From positions 1 to 64,000 of the forward strand of contig JAEZGI010000040.1 of the NCBI GenBank assembly GCA_023416995.1: a stretch of DNA of 64,000 nt. Direction: 5' to 3'. The position numbers were made by a program, and so were the translations under genes. The notes below the pieces were generated by a model. That model was not told where the DNA came from, made no database searches, and saw only the letters and a list, made by a program, of their open reading frames with translations. Below, piece after piece: positions 53,772-62,092 of the stretch. Every line of letters begins with the position of its first letter. The first letter of the stretch is position 1. Origin of the DNA: Bacteroidota bacterium. Its GTDB lineage: Bacteria; Bacteroidota; Bacteroidia; Chitinophagales; Chitinophagaceae.

Positions 53772-54332
53772 TCATTTCGCCGCTTTTACCATAATCGTTC
53801 GCAGGTGGTGTTTGATGTTACCAAGCTGTTCCTTAAGGTTTATCTCGCCAACCGCAACAAGCACCATGTTATCGACATACTTGCTCTCGGCGGCGAGTTG
53901 TCGCAGTGTTAAGCAAATCTGATGTTGGCATTTGATGAGCTCAGCAGCCTCTCCTGGTTTTAAGAAGAGTAGGCTTTCGAAATCTAGACTTTCCATCCAG
54001 TTTGCAAATGAATTACACCTTTCGGGTGTCGGCATTTGTGAGATAGTAATTTCCTGAATGCCAGCGATGATCTCTTTATAAAAAGGACTGCGTAGTTCAA
54101 TTAGGTGTCGTTCGTCGTCTCTGCGGTAAATTCTGTATGTCAGATATACGAAAGCGAAGGCATTAAAACCAGAAAGGATAACACCTATAGTACCAGAAAA
54201 GTATGATCCGAAATCTCCCCAGTCATCATGGTTTGAGGAAAGCCCGTTATGAAATCTGTATAAATAGGTTCCTGAGCAAGCAATAGTTGCTATTATAATC
54301 ACGACGGCTGACAGATAAAAAATGCGTTTCAT
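53772..54332 (-). CDS. Leftward two-helix membrane protein, possible exclusion factor
   Basis: 186 residues. Helix 1 FYLSAVVIIIATIACSGTYL, then NHDDWGDFGSYFSGTIGVILSGFNAFAFVYLTYRIYRR as helix 2, and a cytoplasmic helical domain of about 110 residues. The WGDFGSYFSG loop is found in small bacterial membrane proteins of unknown function. It is on the strand opposite to all neighbours, which points to independent expression, possibly in the lysogen. Confidence 0.6.
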   Translation of the reverse strand: MKRIFYLSAVVIIIATIACSGTYLYRFHNGLSSNHDDWGDFGSYFSGTIGVILSGFNAFAFVYLTYRIYRRDDERHLIELRSPFYKEIIAGIQEITISQMPTPERCNSFANWMESLDFESLLFLKPGEAAELIKCQHQICLTLRQLAAESKYVDNMVLVAVGEINLKEQLGNIKHHLRTIMVKAAK

Positions 54333-54358
54333 TTAAACTTTTGTATAAATATAAAACT

Positions 54359-54952
54359 ATGACTGAATCATTCCCACTATCCTGGCCTATTGGCCGGGAA
54401 CGAACTCCAAAGCACAGCCGAAAACCGGCAGCATTCAAAACTAGTCCGGGGCGTGCCCGTGATGAAATGTTGCACCAGTTGAAGCTACTTGGTGCCCGTG
54501 ACGTTGTGATCTCCACCAATGTTGCCACTTACCGGCGCGGAAATATGGACATTCCTTATGCGGACCAATCCAGCGCAAAAGAAGATCCCGGCGTCGCAGT
54601 GTATTACACCTGGAAAGGAGATCAGTATGTCCTTGCCTGTGACAAATGGAATACCGTCACCGACAACATGCAAGCGCTGAACAAAACCGTAGATGCCATC
54701 CGTGGTATTGAACGCTGGGGAACCGGTGAAATGATGCGTGCTGCTTTCGCCGGGTTCAAAGCATTGGCGGAACCCAAAAAGGAAAGCTGCTGGGATGTGT
54801 TGCAGATGCAATCCACTACCTACGCACCCTTGATTCACGAACAGTATCGGAAACTTGTAAAAGTCGCTCATCCAGATGCCGGTGGATCAGTTGAAAAATT
54901 CCAACAATTGCAGCACGCCTACCAGGAGGCACTAAAATATGCACAGTCATGA
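54359..54952 (+). CDS. Phage J-domain-like protein
   Basis: 197 residues from the ATG at 54359. The N-terminal part (FPLSWPIGRERTPKHSR, later VAVYYTWKGDQYVLACDKWNTVTDNMQAL) is a conserved phage domain; the C-terminus YRKLVKVAHPDAGGSVEKFQQLQHAYQEALK has the HPD of a J-domain, which would recruit host DnaK. Seen in many phages near replication genes. Confidence 0.75.
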   Translation: MTESFPLSWPIGRERTPKHSRKPAAFKTSPGRARDEMLHQLKLLGARDVVISTNVATYRRGNMDIPYADQSSAKEDPGVAVYYTWKGDQYVLACDKWNTVTDNMQALNKTVDAIRGIERWGTGEMMRAAFAGFKALAEPKKESCWDVLQMQSTTYAPLIHEQYRKLVKVAHPDAGGSVEKFQQLQHAYQEALKYAQS

Positions 54953-55065
54953 GAGAACTGTTTCAACTCATCAACGAGTATCCGGGAACGTCATTCGCAC
55001 TGGCATTTTTCATCTACACTATTCTGGAAGTCATTGTTTCAGCATTCAAACGTAAGCAATCATGA
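54949..55065 (+). CDS. Very small membrane protein
   Basis: 38 residues with one hydrophobic stretch (SFALAFFIYTILEVIVSAF) and a basic end. Start and stop overlap both neighbours by 4 bp, which supports translation. Confidence 0.5.
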   Translation: MRELFQLINEYPGTSFALAFFIYTILEVIVSAFKRKQS

Positions 55066-55277
55066 ACATCTATTGCATCGGTACCACTTTCCGAAGTGTG
55101 CATTTTGAGGGCATTGTTACCGTCCTGCAGGTAGACGAAGAGAAAAATGAATTGCAGGTCTCTATCGATCCGGAAAAAGAAAACCGGTCTGTCTGGCAAG
55201 AAACCTGGAACCTGCAGCATGCTATTTGGGGAATGCGAAAGAGAGAATATTATCACTTCGAAAAATCAGAACCATGA
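55062..55277 (+). CDS. Hypothetical phage protein
   Basis: 71 residues. IYCIGTTFRSVHFEGIVTVLQ and a run of charged residues suggest a small beta barrel. ATGA-type overlaps with both neighbours. No family recognised. Confidence 0.5.
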   Translation: MNIYCIGTTFRSVHFEGIVTVLQVDEEKNELQVSIDPEKENRSVWQETWNLQHAIWGMRKREYYHFEKSEP

Positions 55278-55417
55278 AAATAACCACAATACACTGCTTG
55301 ACAGCGGTAAGTATCGCCTCAATTATCGCCGGCTTTGAAGGGTACCTCTGGCTTTGGATAGGGTATGGATTATACAGGGTCTTACGATATGCATATACAG
55401 ATCGAATCGATTTTTAA
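55274..55417 (+). CDS. Very small membrane protein
   Basis: 47 residues from the ATG at 55274. Hydrophobic throughout (TAVSIASIIAGFEGYLWLWI), probably one or two membrane helices. Overlaps the previous stop by 4 bp. Confidence 0.45.
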   Translation: MKITTIHCLTAVSIASIIAGFEGYLWLWIGYGLYRVLRYAYTDRIDF

Positions 55418-55444
55418 CCCGGCTACGGCCACAAATTGAAGAAA

Positions 55445-55630
55445 ATGAGAATGATCATCGAATTAGACGATAATCTAAGTTCAAGCGCATTGCACCGTGC
55501 TTTCAAGACTCTTTCCAAATTATTCACAGAAATGAGTCAACAGACAACTGTAGGATTTGCTAATGCTGAAATAATGATGAATGATCCACTGACAAAAAAG
55601 GAGATCGGCACAATTACAACAGAATCATAA
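55445..55630 (+). CDS. Small phage protein
   Basis: 61 residues from the ATG at 55445 (an in-frame TTG at 55436 is possible). MRMIIELDDNLSSSALHRAF looks like a strand-helix unit. Unknown function. Confidence 0.4.
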   Translation: MRMIIELDDNLSSSALHRAFKTLSKLFTEMSQQTTVGFANAEIMMNDPLTKKEIGTITTES

Positions 55631-55656
55631 CCGGCTTGACGGCCACAAACATTTGA

Positions 55657-55929
55657 ATGATGGAAATAAAAACATTGTCTTGGTGGAATGACACCGATCT
55701 TGAAATGGATGAGTATCTCAATCCACTTGATGAAATTGACGAAGAACTTTATTGGCATATCGCCTGTGGTTGGATGGCAAGCCATTATCAACATGGCGGG
55801 CTGATACAAGGCGGTGACCCTATAGAGAAAATAAGCACCGATTCAGGAGGCATCTACACTTACGCAACGGTTAATGAAATCGGTGGTAGATTCTACTATC
55901 TCGGCGATCTGCCAGAATTTAAACAATAA
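55657..55929 (+). CDS. Hypothetical phage protein
   Basis: 90 residues, acidic (WWNDTDLEMDEYLNPLDEID) with several Trp and Tyr. A compact fold is likely, but no family is recognised. Confidence 0.45.
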   Translation: MMEIKTLSWWNDTDLEMDEYLNPLDEIDEELYWHIACGWMASHYQHGGLIQGGDPIEKISTDSGGIYTYATVNEIGGRFYYLGDLPEFKQ

Positions 55930-55948
55930 CCAAAAAAACAACCCTCAA

Positions 55949-56236
55949 ATGGAAGATAACAAAACAGGTATTGAACTCATTGCGCAGGAGCGTAAGGAGC
56001 AAATTGAGAAGCATGGCTTCAGTATCATTGAAGATGCAAAATTCTATAACGATAATGAGTTATTGAAAGCAGCAATGTTCTGTCTCAACCCCGAGTTTCA
56101 CGAATGGCCGAGAGGCTGGGATATAATTTTCAGAAAAAAGATTTTACAGAAATCAGCAAAAGAAAGGGCTGTTGTTGCCGGGGCTTTCATTGCTGCTCAC
56201 ATTGACCGTTTAAATTATTTGGAAAATGGAAGATAA
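55949..56236 (+). CDS. Conserved phage protein of the ELIAxERxEQIEKHG type
   Basis: 95 residues from the ATG at 55949. GIELIAQERKEQIEKHGFSI is shared by many phage proteins of unknown function, some predicted to be related to MazG-like all-helical nucleotide-binding folds. Overlaps the next gene by 11 bp. Confidence 0.6.
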   Translation: MEDNKTGIELIAQERKEQIEKHGFSIIEDAKFYNDNELLKAAMFCLNPEFHEWPRGWDIIFRKKILQKSAKERAVVAGAFIAAHIDRLNYLENGR

Positions 56237-56642
56237 AACACCACTGACAGCAGAGGAGATGCTCTGCAAATACGATCTCGAATTTTGGCGAAAGAGTGGC
56301 CCGATGCACGAGTGCATGCATGCCTTTGTTGCCCAACAAACCGCCTCCCTTCAAGAGCGCGTGAAGGAACTGGAACGAGAGAATGCTGAGTTGAAAGGAA
56401 AATTCACCGGTACTTTCCTGAACGAGTTGGTAGCATCGGAATCATGGAAATCTGTAGAAGAAGCCAATGGCCTATCTGCGGAGTGTATTGTAAAGCTGGC
56501 TAGGTGTCAACAACTCAATGAAAAACTGATGGGGTTGCTGGAAGTACAGTATAAGTGCAATATGAAATATGCCACCCTGTCTAATTCTGAAGAAAAGTTA
56601 AATAATTGGTGGCAATCCTACCGCCAGGAGAAGGGGATTTAA
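56226..56642 (+). CDS. Coiled-coil phage protein
   Basis: 138 residues. Coiled coil about 38-60 (ASLQERVKELERENAELKGK) and a helical remainder. No family recognised. Confidence 0.5.
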   Translation: MEDKTPLTAEEMLCKYDLEFWRKSGPMHECMHAFVAQQTASLQERVKELERENAELKGKFTGTFLNELVASESWKSVEEANGLSAECIVKLARCQQLNEKLMGLLEVQYKCNMKYATLSNSEEKLNNWWQSYRQEKGI

Positions 56643-56726
56643 TCCGCATCCCAACCCTTTGGCAACTCCCGAATCGTAACATGAATAGTAAACTTTATTT
56701 CAAACTCCATAACCCAAAATGTACAG

Positions 56727-56945
56727 ATGAAATACTTGGTAATAATCTCAATCTTCCTGGCAGGATGTTATACCCCGCCAAAAGAAAGCCTGAGCGAAAA
56801 GGCTGCCGATTTAAAAGCTGCTGGCTGGCATGTAACAAAGAAAAGCAGTTATGAATTACACGCGACTCACGGGCAGAATGATTTAATAATGGTCAACCGT
56901 TTCAGCGGTTTTTACATCAATGATGCTTACCCCCTATATGTATGA
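56727..56945 (+). CDS. Small prophage lipoprotein
   Basis: 72 residues. MKYLVIISIFLAGCYTPP is a lipoprotein signal with Cys14; the mature part has KAADLKAAGWHVTKKSSYELH. Outer-membrane lipoprotein likely. Overlaps the next gene by 23 bp. Confidence 0.6.
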   Translation: MKYLVIISIFLAGCYTPPKESLSEKAADLKAAGWHVTKKSSYELHATHGQNDLIMVNRFSGFYINDAYPLYV

Positions 56946-57084
56946 GGCCATAAAAGAAGAACTCGACCGGAAAAATATTGAGTACAACTTCGACGAGAAG
57001 CACAACATTCACATAATATCCATTCACAGATTTTACATTCCTGATATACTCGATCAGCGCAAATCTAAACAAACGTTCAAATGA
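56923..57084 (+). CDS. Small hypothetical phage protein
   Basis: 53 residues, YEAIKEELDRKNIEYNFDEK. Unrecognised. Stop overlaps the next start by 4 bp, supporting a translated chain of small genes. Confidence 0.4.
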   Translation: MLTPYMYEAIKEELDRKNIEYNFDEKHNIHIISIHRFYIPDILDQRKSKQTFK

Positions 57085-57260
57085 AATATATACTCATTCT
57101 TCTGCTCTTGGCATCATGCGTGCCGTCAAAGCCAGTGAACCAGTATTACATCGGCTTCCGAAAAACCGGTAAAGCTTCCCAGATAGTAGCCATTCCCCGT
57201 GATGCTGATACATCGAAGTGGGTCATCCTTCAAACGGTGGACCTGCGTAGTATACAATGA
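57081..57260 (+). CDS. Small prophage lipoprotein
   Basis: 59 residues. MKYILILLLLASCVPSKP is a lipoprotein signal (LLASC). Mature part of about 47 residues without known motif. Overlaps the preceding ORF by ATGA. Last gene of the rightward early block. Confidence 0.55.
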   Translation: MKYILILLLLASCVPSKPVNQYYIGFRKTGKASQIVAIPRDADTSKWVILQTVDLRSIQ

Positions 57261-57302
57261 TGAAACTAGGGAGTTGAAGAGTGAGTAAGTTGTATCGACC
57301 GA

Positions 57303-57932
57303 TCAATAAGCTAGTTCTCTTGATCTTTTGGACTTCGCGTTATCTTTAACGATCTCAAGTTGCTTTCGGTCTTGTAAATGATCCACTTCTTGATACTCTC
57401 GAATTTTCGTATCCGTCATTTTTAAGACTTCAATTGTAAGAATTGTTTGTCCGTAAGCTTCGCGGCAAGCGTTAGCGATAAAATCCCAAATTCGCTTAAT
57501 AATGAAAAATGGTAATACGTATAAAAGCCAGCCACCGGAGTTCACCAAAAATGTTCTTTTTACGACTGAAATGTACTCCATGTAAATCCCCTTGAGTTCT
57601 GTATCATGGCCATCCAGTATTTTGGTAGAAAGCGATGATCGCTGCTCAATGTCACTTTCTTGGTCATTCATCCGGGACCGAGAAACGAGAAGTACAAAGT
57701 TGATCAAATTATGGTAAGGCAGTGTCTCCCTTGTCCTTGACATCATTAGACCAAGCTCGGCAACAATATCATTTGCGATTCGTTTTGGCTGCCGTTTTAC
57801 AATATCACGTAAATGGCTTTCCGCTCGGTACAATCGCATTTTAAGCTCCGCTTGCCAAGTAGGAATGACCACCGTTTGCATAAAATAGTGGTAACCTGAT
57901 AAAACGATCAAAATGAAGAGTGAGGTTGCCAT
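57303..57932 (-). CDS. Leftward membrane protein (pair, second gene)
   Basis: 209 residues. One N-terminal hydrophobic helix (TSLFILIVLSGYHYFMQTVVIP), a helical soluble region with RIANDIVAELGLMMSRTRETLPYHN, a second hydrophobic segment (GGWLLYVLPFFIIK) and a charged tail. No family recognised. It lies 27 bp behind a second small membrane gene on the same strand, opposite to the phage operons. Confidence 0.6.
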   Translation of the reverse strand: MATSLFILIVLSGYHYFMQTVVIPTWQAELKMRLYRAESHLRDIVKRQPKRIANDIVAELGLMMSRTRETLPYHNLINFVLLVSRSRMNDQESDIEQRSSLSTKILDGHDTELKGIYMEYISVVKRTFLVNSGGWLLYVLPFFIIKRIWDFIANACREAYGQTILTIEVLKMTDTKIREYQEVDHLQDRKQLEIVKDNAKSKRSRELAY

Positions 57933-57959
57933 AACTGTTGTTTAACTTTTGAAAAAACT

Positions 57960-58283
57960 TTATTTACCTAGTTTCAGCCTGTTAATTTCTTCCTTGTGAA
58001 GTCTACGGAATCTATTAAAGAATATTCCAGCCGTGGGTACTACTACAATTGTTATTCCCCATCCCAAAGTCTTGTAATCCTTAAACAACCCTAATATCTC
58101 AAAAGCAAGTTTACTGACATCCGCCTGCGGCATTCTTATCAGTATAATGGAAATTAAAAGCGCGACCACTGCTATCATGAAGAGCCCTTGGCTCATGGAG
58201 GCAACTAAAACATCTCTTAAAAATCCCCAAACATTCGGTCGAAAAGGATTGGGTTGTTGTAATGCTCGTGTTGCCTTCGCCAT
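57960..58283 (-). CDS. Leftward small membrane protein (pair, first gene)
   Basis: 107 residues. Two membrane helices (GLFMIAVVALLISIILI and LGWGITIVVVPTAGIFF) with a basic C-terminus. Unknown. Together with the 209-residue protein it forms a two-gene leftward unit at the boundary between early and packaging regions. Confidence 0.58.
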   Translation of the reverse strand: MAKATRALQQPNPFRPNVWGFLRDVLVASMSQGLFMIAVVALLISIILIRMPQADVSKLAFEILGLFKDYKTLGWGITIVVVPTAGIFFNRFRRLHKEEINRLKLGK

Positions 58284-58696
58284 TAAATAACGATTTGTAA
58301 GTTAGTTAGGTTTAGTTGGATTTGCAATGGTAATGAAATTATTATCAATGTATTAACTCCCGATGATAATATTAATCAAATTATGCATATTGTACCGGGA
58401 TGTTGCAGATTATCAATAAAAAGAGCAGAAAATAGGTAATTTTTCGAATCGTCCATATCACGATCTTGCTCCAAATCGCAAGGTTTATAAGCTGATAGGT
58501 GAGATGTAGTAATTTCCGGTATAGGAGGAGCGCTTATAAAATGGATAATTTTTATAGCATTGGGCAAGATCCGGATGGCGGAGATGCATCACAGAATCAA
58601 ACGGTTAGTGCACCAGAACCGGCGGAAGAGTCGATAACGCGGTGTTAAGAATTGTCCGTCTTTTTGCATCCCCGTGCACTTGTGCACAATTTTAGC

Positions 58697-58848
58697 TAGT
58701 TTTGAAAAGAGGAAACCCAGTAAAAACCGGGTCTCGTTACTTGCGAGGGTCAGAGTAGTGATCTGATTATCTCGCTGATTGATTTGAAAATTACGCTCAA
58801 ATGAGCCAGAGCCTGAAAGAACCTATCTAAGAGTCTTTCAGGTTTTTT
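58697..58848 (+). ncRNA. Candidate structured prophage small RNA
   Basis: A full TAGTTTTG (-7 type) box at 58697-58704 is followed by a series of hairpins: GCGAG 58743-58747 with CTCGC 58771-58775, inside it TCAGA 58750-58754 with TCTGA 58762-58766; GCTC 58795-58798 with GAGC 58803-58806; and a terminator CCTGAAAGA 58812-58820 with TCTTTCAGG 58834-58842 then T6. No -33 TTG at the normal distance; the GTGCAC palindrome sits there instead, so activation by a regulator is possible. No coding potential seen. Confidence 0.5.
58812..58848 (+). terminator. Terminator of candidate RNA
   Basis: 9-bp perfect stem, 13-nt loop, T6 run. No protein gene ends nearby on this strand, which is why a transcript without an ORF is suspected. 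Confidence 0.8.
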
Positions 58849-59423
58849 GTTTGAATCCGTCATAGGATTTTTGCAGGGGCCTTTTTATCCTTTCGGAGCC
58901 CACACTGTTCATCGATACTGATACCGCATAAAGGTGCCAGTTCGAATTAATTCGATTTTACAACGCAAGTTTTCTTTTGCCAATGTTTAAGGTCGATGTG
59001 CCCACGCACTGAACGAAGTTGAAAGACATGATCCGATTACTCGTCTCACGATGAAATAAGCGCGTCTATCCGTCCCTGGAAGCCAGTTCTTATTTCAGAA
59101 GTGTTTGTGTTTTGACAAATGTAACGCTCCATTCAACACCGAAAAAAAAATTACTAAAAAAGTTATCAAGAGTTTTTCAAAGTTCTCAAATCACCACCCG
59201 TACCCACTTTGCAAAGGTTCATAAATGCTTTCAAACGCGAAAGGACAAGGTAGGTATGTTTGTTACATAGACTAAATAGAGAGTTGTTCGCTGATATTTT
59301 TTTCGCCAAATAGTGGCTATCTGTTGAAATGTTGGGGAAATCTACTGTTACTATCAGAGCGTTCCCGCGATCTATGGAGCTAAAACGTTTAGTAACTTCG
59401 ATTATCCTTAAATCGTAATCTCC

Positions 59424-59849
59424 TTGTTAAACCACCGAACCACCGCGCAATGCGCCAGGGTCGCCCTGAACCGTGATGACTATGCTGTAATAGGCCGCGA
59501 GCTCGTTGAGAGAAACTTACCACTCGCTAAGGAAATTATCCAAGACAGAATTATTAGTTCCAGATCATGTAGCGAATTCGATGTTTCAAAAATTCCATCT
59601 TTCTACAGAACCGGCATGGATCGACGCCTATTCGTTGGCGTTATTCTCCAGCTCTACCATCCGCACGATCTGCACAAACCAAAGTTTCTTTTCCGCAAAC
59701 GTCTCCCGTACCACATAGGCAAAACACTCAACATGAAGTCAGGCAACACTGCTACACTTATGAAGGAAGTATTGGTGAGACTCCGTGTGTATGATGATTT
59801 CCGTAACCAAGTACAAACCGAAGCCGACCTATGCAGAAAAAGAAAGTGA
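59424..59849 (+). CDS. Conserved phage protein upstream of terminase
   Basis: 141 residues from a TTG at 59424; start uncertain, the next in-frame ATG is deep inside. RRLFVGVILQLYHPHDLH with RKRLPYHIGKTLNMKSGNTATLMKEVLVRLRVYDDFRNQV is a helical pattern with a potential DNA-binding helix-turn-helix, seen in Bacteroidota phages just before terminase genes. Overlaps the small terminase by 19 bp. Possibly a late regulator. Confidence 0.6.
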   Translation: MLNHRTTAQCARVALNRDDYAVIGRELVERNLPLAKEIIQDRIISSRSCSEFDVSKIPSFYRTGMDRRLFVGVILQLYHPHDLHKPKFLFRKRLPYHIGKTLNMKSGNTATLMKEVLVRLRVYDDFRNQVQTEADLCRKRK

Positions 59850-60493
59850 ACCCGAAAAAGAAAAAGGTCGAGGGGACAAAATTTGCTAAAAAACGCGAGG
59901 GGACAAAAGTCGCAAAGAAAGATTCCCGACCGAAAGCTAAGAAGGTTTATGGCCTGAAGAAATCCCTCGATGATCGTGAACGGAGGTTTGCTGATGAACT
60001 GGTTTCCGGAAAATCTATCATACAAGCCGCATTATCAGCAGGTTATAAACTAAGCACAGCGGATAAGGTCGCTTACAAATGGATAGGGGAAACTAGGGAA
60101 GACTCCACTAAACCAGAATTGTTCGACTACGTTGAAGCAAAACGAAAAAAACTGGCAGCAAAATACGAGATCACCCAGGAGAAAGTAATGGCTGAACTTG
60201 GTAAGCTGCTGTTCACTTCCCCTAAGGATCTGTATAACGAGAATGGCCAGTTGAAAGCCATTCACGAGATGTCGGATGCCGAAGCGAACCTGATCGCAGG
60301 ATTCGAAATGGAAGAGGTTTCGATCAGTAAGAACGTCACCAGCATCACCAAGAAGGTGAAGATTATAAAAAAGACCGAAGCAATATCCATCGCTAACCGG
60401 ATGATGGGCTATAATTCTCCTGATAAGATGCAGCACGATTTAGGACCGTCATTCCTTGAAGTATTAATGAAAGCCAGTGCGAAAAAAGAGTGA
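59831..60493 (+). CDS. terS: Terminase small subunit
   Basis: 220 residues. Very basic N-terminus (KKKVNPKKKKVEGTKFAKKR) then the Terminase_2-like DNA-binding domain DDRERRFADELVSGKSIIQAALSAGYK, and a C-terminal oligomerisation part (KTEAISIANRMMGYNSPDK). Recognises the packaging site. Overlaps terL by 17 bp. Confidence 0.87.
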   Translation: MQKKKVNPKKKKVEGTKFAKKREGTKVAKKDSRPKAKKVYGLKKSLDDRERRFADELVSGKSIIQAALSAGYKLSTADKVAYKWIGETREDSTKPELFDYVEAKRKKLAAKYEITQEKVMAELGKLLFTSPKDLYNENGQLKAIHEMSDAEANLIAGFEMEEVSISKNVTSITKKVKIIKKTEAISIANRMMGYNSPDKMQHDLGPSFLEVLMKASAKKE

Positions 60494-62069
60494 GATACCA
60501 CAGGAGGCCGTTGATGCATTTGCCCGGTACCTTGCACCGGGCGGATGGAAATTGTTTGCCCGTGAAATACTGCGGGTGAATTTGGATCCTGAACAGGAAG
60601 CTATACTGGATTCAGTGCAGGTCAATCCACGTACATCGGTGGTCAGCGGTACCGCAAGAGGTAAGGACTTCGTTGCGGCCGTTGTTGCCATGTGCTTTAT
60701 GTACCTCACGCCACGGTGGAATGATGAAGGCGAAATGATCGCCAATACCAAAGTAGCGATGACAGCTCCGACCGGTCGGCAGGTAGAAAACATCATGTTT
60801 CCGGAAATTTCGCGAATATTCACGCGGGCCGGTGTATTACCTGGGAGACTTACAGGCAATGACATCCGAACCGATAATGAGGAATGGTTTTTAACCGGTT
60901 TTAAAGCTGATGAACACCAGCATGAAAGCTGGTCAGGCTTCCACGCGGTAAACACTTTATTCGTGGTTACAGAGGCATCCGGTATCAGTGATGATACATT
61001 TTCAGCGATTGAAGGTAACCTGCAGGGTAATTCCCGGATCCTGCTTGTGTTCAATGGTAACATATCAACCGGTTATGCGGCACAGTCGCAACGATCACCA
61101 CGCTGGGTAAAGTTCCGGCTTGATTCGCTGAGTGCTCCAAACGTTCTCCAAAAGAAACAGGTGGTACCTGGGCAGGTGGATTATGAATGGGTACTGGATA
61201 AGGTTAAAACATGGTGCACGCCGATCCGTGACGATGAATTCTCCGACGATGAAGGTGATTTCCGTTTTGAAGTTGATGGCGATGGCGTACTGCGTGCTTT
61301 CCGGCCTAATGATCTGTTTCGTGTTAAAGTCCGTGGCATGTTTCCTAAAGTGTCAGCGGATACACTCATCCCGCTTCATTGGGTGGAGATGGCCCAAGAA
61401 CGATATAAGGAGTTTAAGGCCAACGGCCAGACTCTTACCAATCAATTGCGCTTAGGTATTGACGTGGCAGGTATGGGCCGGGATAGTTCCGGTTTCTGCT
61501 TTCGCTATGGGCCATTGGTCGAAAAGTTTTTCATGGTTCAGTCTGGTGGCAAGGCAAACCACATGGAGATAGCCGGCATCGCCGTAAACATCATAAACGA
61601 CCACACCGATGCATTTGAAGGGAAATCGCCATCAGGCTTTATTGATACCATTGGTGAGGGCGCAGGCGTCTACAGCCGTTTGATAGAGCTGGGATATGAC
61701 AACGTACACAGTGTGAAGTTTTCCGAATCTGCCAAACAAGGTGATGTGCCGCTAAACGACATCACCGGCCAGTATGAGTTCGTGAACATGCGCGATTACC
61801 TGCATTGGGCTGTCCGTGACTGGCTTGATCCTAACAAGGGCAGCAAAGCAATGCTACCGCCTGATGAAGAGCTTAAGCAGGAAATGACCGAGGTTAAATA
61901 CAGCTTTCAAAGTGATGGCCGTATCAAGATTGAGAAGAAAGATGATATCAAAAAGCGGCTGAAAAGGTCGCCTGACAAATTCGATGCGTTGCTGAATACT
62001 TTTTATCCGGTAGCTGATATAGATCCATTTCCACAGGCCCGGGAAAACGTTGCCAATTATTTCTTTTAA
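60477..62069 (+). CDS. terL: Terminase large subunit
   Basis: 530 residues from a GTG at 60477. ATPase: Walker A-like VVSGTARGKDF, Walker B-like TLFVVTEASG with the catalytic glutamate, and LLVFNGN as motif III region. Nuclease (RNase H fold): GIDVAGMGRDSS, then FIDTIGEG and a final KRSPDKFDALLNTFYP. Powers DNA packaging. The portal gene follows only after a 1.4-kb insertion on the other strand. Confidence 0.93.
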   Translation: MRKKSEIPQEAVDAFARYLAPGGWKLFAREILRVNLDPEQEAILDSVQVNPRTSVVSGTARGKDFVAAVVAMCFMYLTPRWNDEGEMIANTKVAMTAPTGRQVENIMFPEISRIFTRAGVLPGRLTGNDIRTDNEEWFLTGFKADEHQHESWSGFHAVNTLFVVTEASGISDDTFSAIEGNLQGNSRILLVFNGNISTGYAAQSQRSPRWVKFRLDSLSAPNVLQKKQVVPGQVDYEWVLDKVKTWCTPIRDDEFSDDEGDFRFEVDGDGVLRAFRPNDLFRVKVRGMFPKVSADTLIPLHWVEMAQERYKEFKANGQTLTNQLRLGIDVAGMGRDSSGFCFRYGPLVEKFFMVQSGGKANHMEIAGIAVNIINDHTDAFEGKSPSGFIDTIGEGAGVYSRLIELGYDNVHSVKFSESAKQGDVPLNDITGQYEFVNMRDYLHWAVRDWLDPNKGSKAMLPPDEELKQEMTEVKYSFQSDGRIKIEKKDDIKKRLKRSPDKFDALLNTFYPVADIDPFPQARENVANYFF

Positions 62070-62092
62070 TTACTCCGAAGAACTCGGACCTA

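Larger units (their letters stand above)
58284..59423. other. Gene-poor region between early and packaging modules
   Basis: About 1.14 kb with no convincing protein gene. It holds a palindromic GTGCACTTGTGCAC box (58674-58687), a structured RNA candidate (58697-58848), a perfect 14-bp palindrome TCGAATTAATTCGA (58942-58955), a 9-bp inverted repeat (59052-59060 / 59089-59097) enclosing a smaller CTGG/CCAG hairpin, and CTTTGCAAAG (59207-59216). A TATGTTTG at 59255 could be a late-promoter -7 box. A 35-codon ORF at 58541-58648 with AGGAGG 12 bp before its ATG is doubtful. Packaging sites (cos or pac) are often near the small terminase gene that follows. Confidence 0.6.

Noticed and set aside
58541..58648. 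35-codon ORF with AGGAGG upstream
   Set aside because: Short, no family, spacing of 12 bp from the Shine-Dalgarno, and Bacteroidota rarely rely on such sites; kept only as a note.
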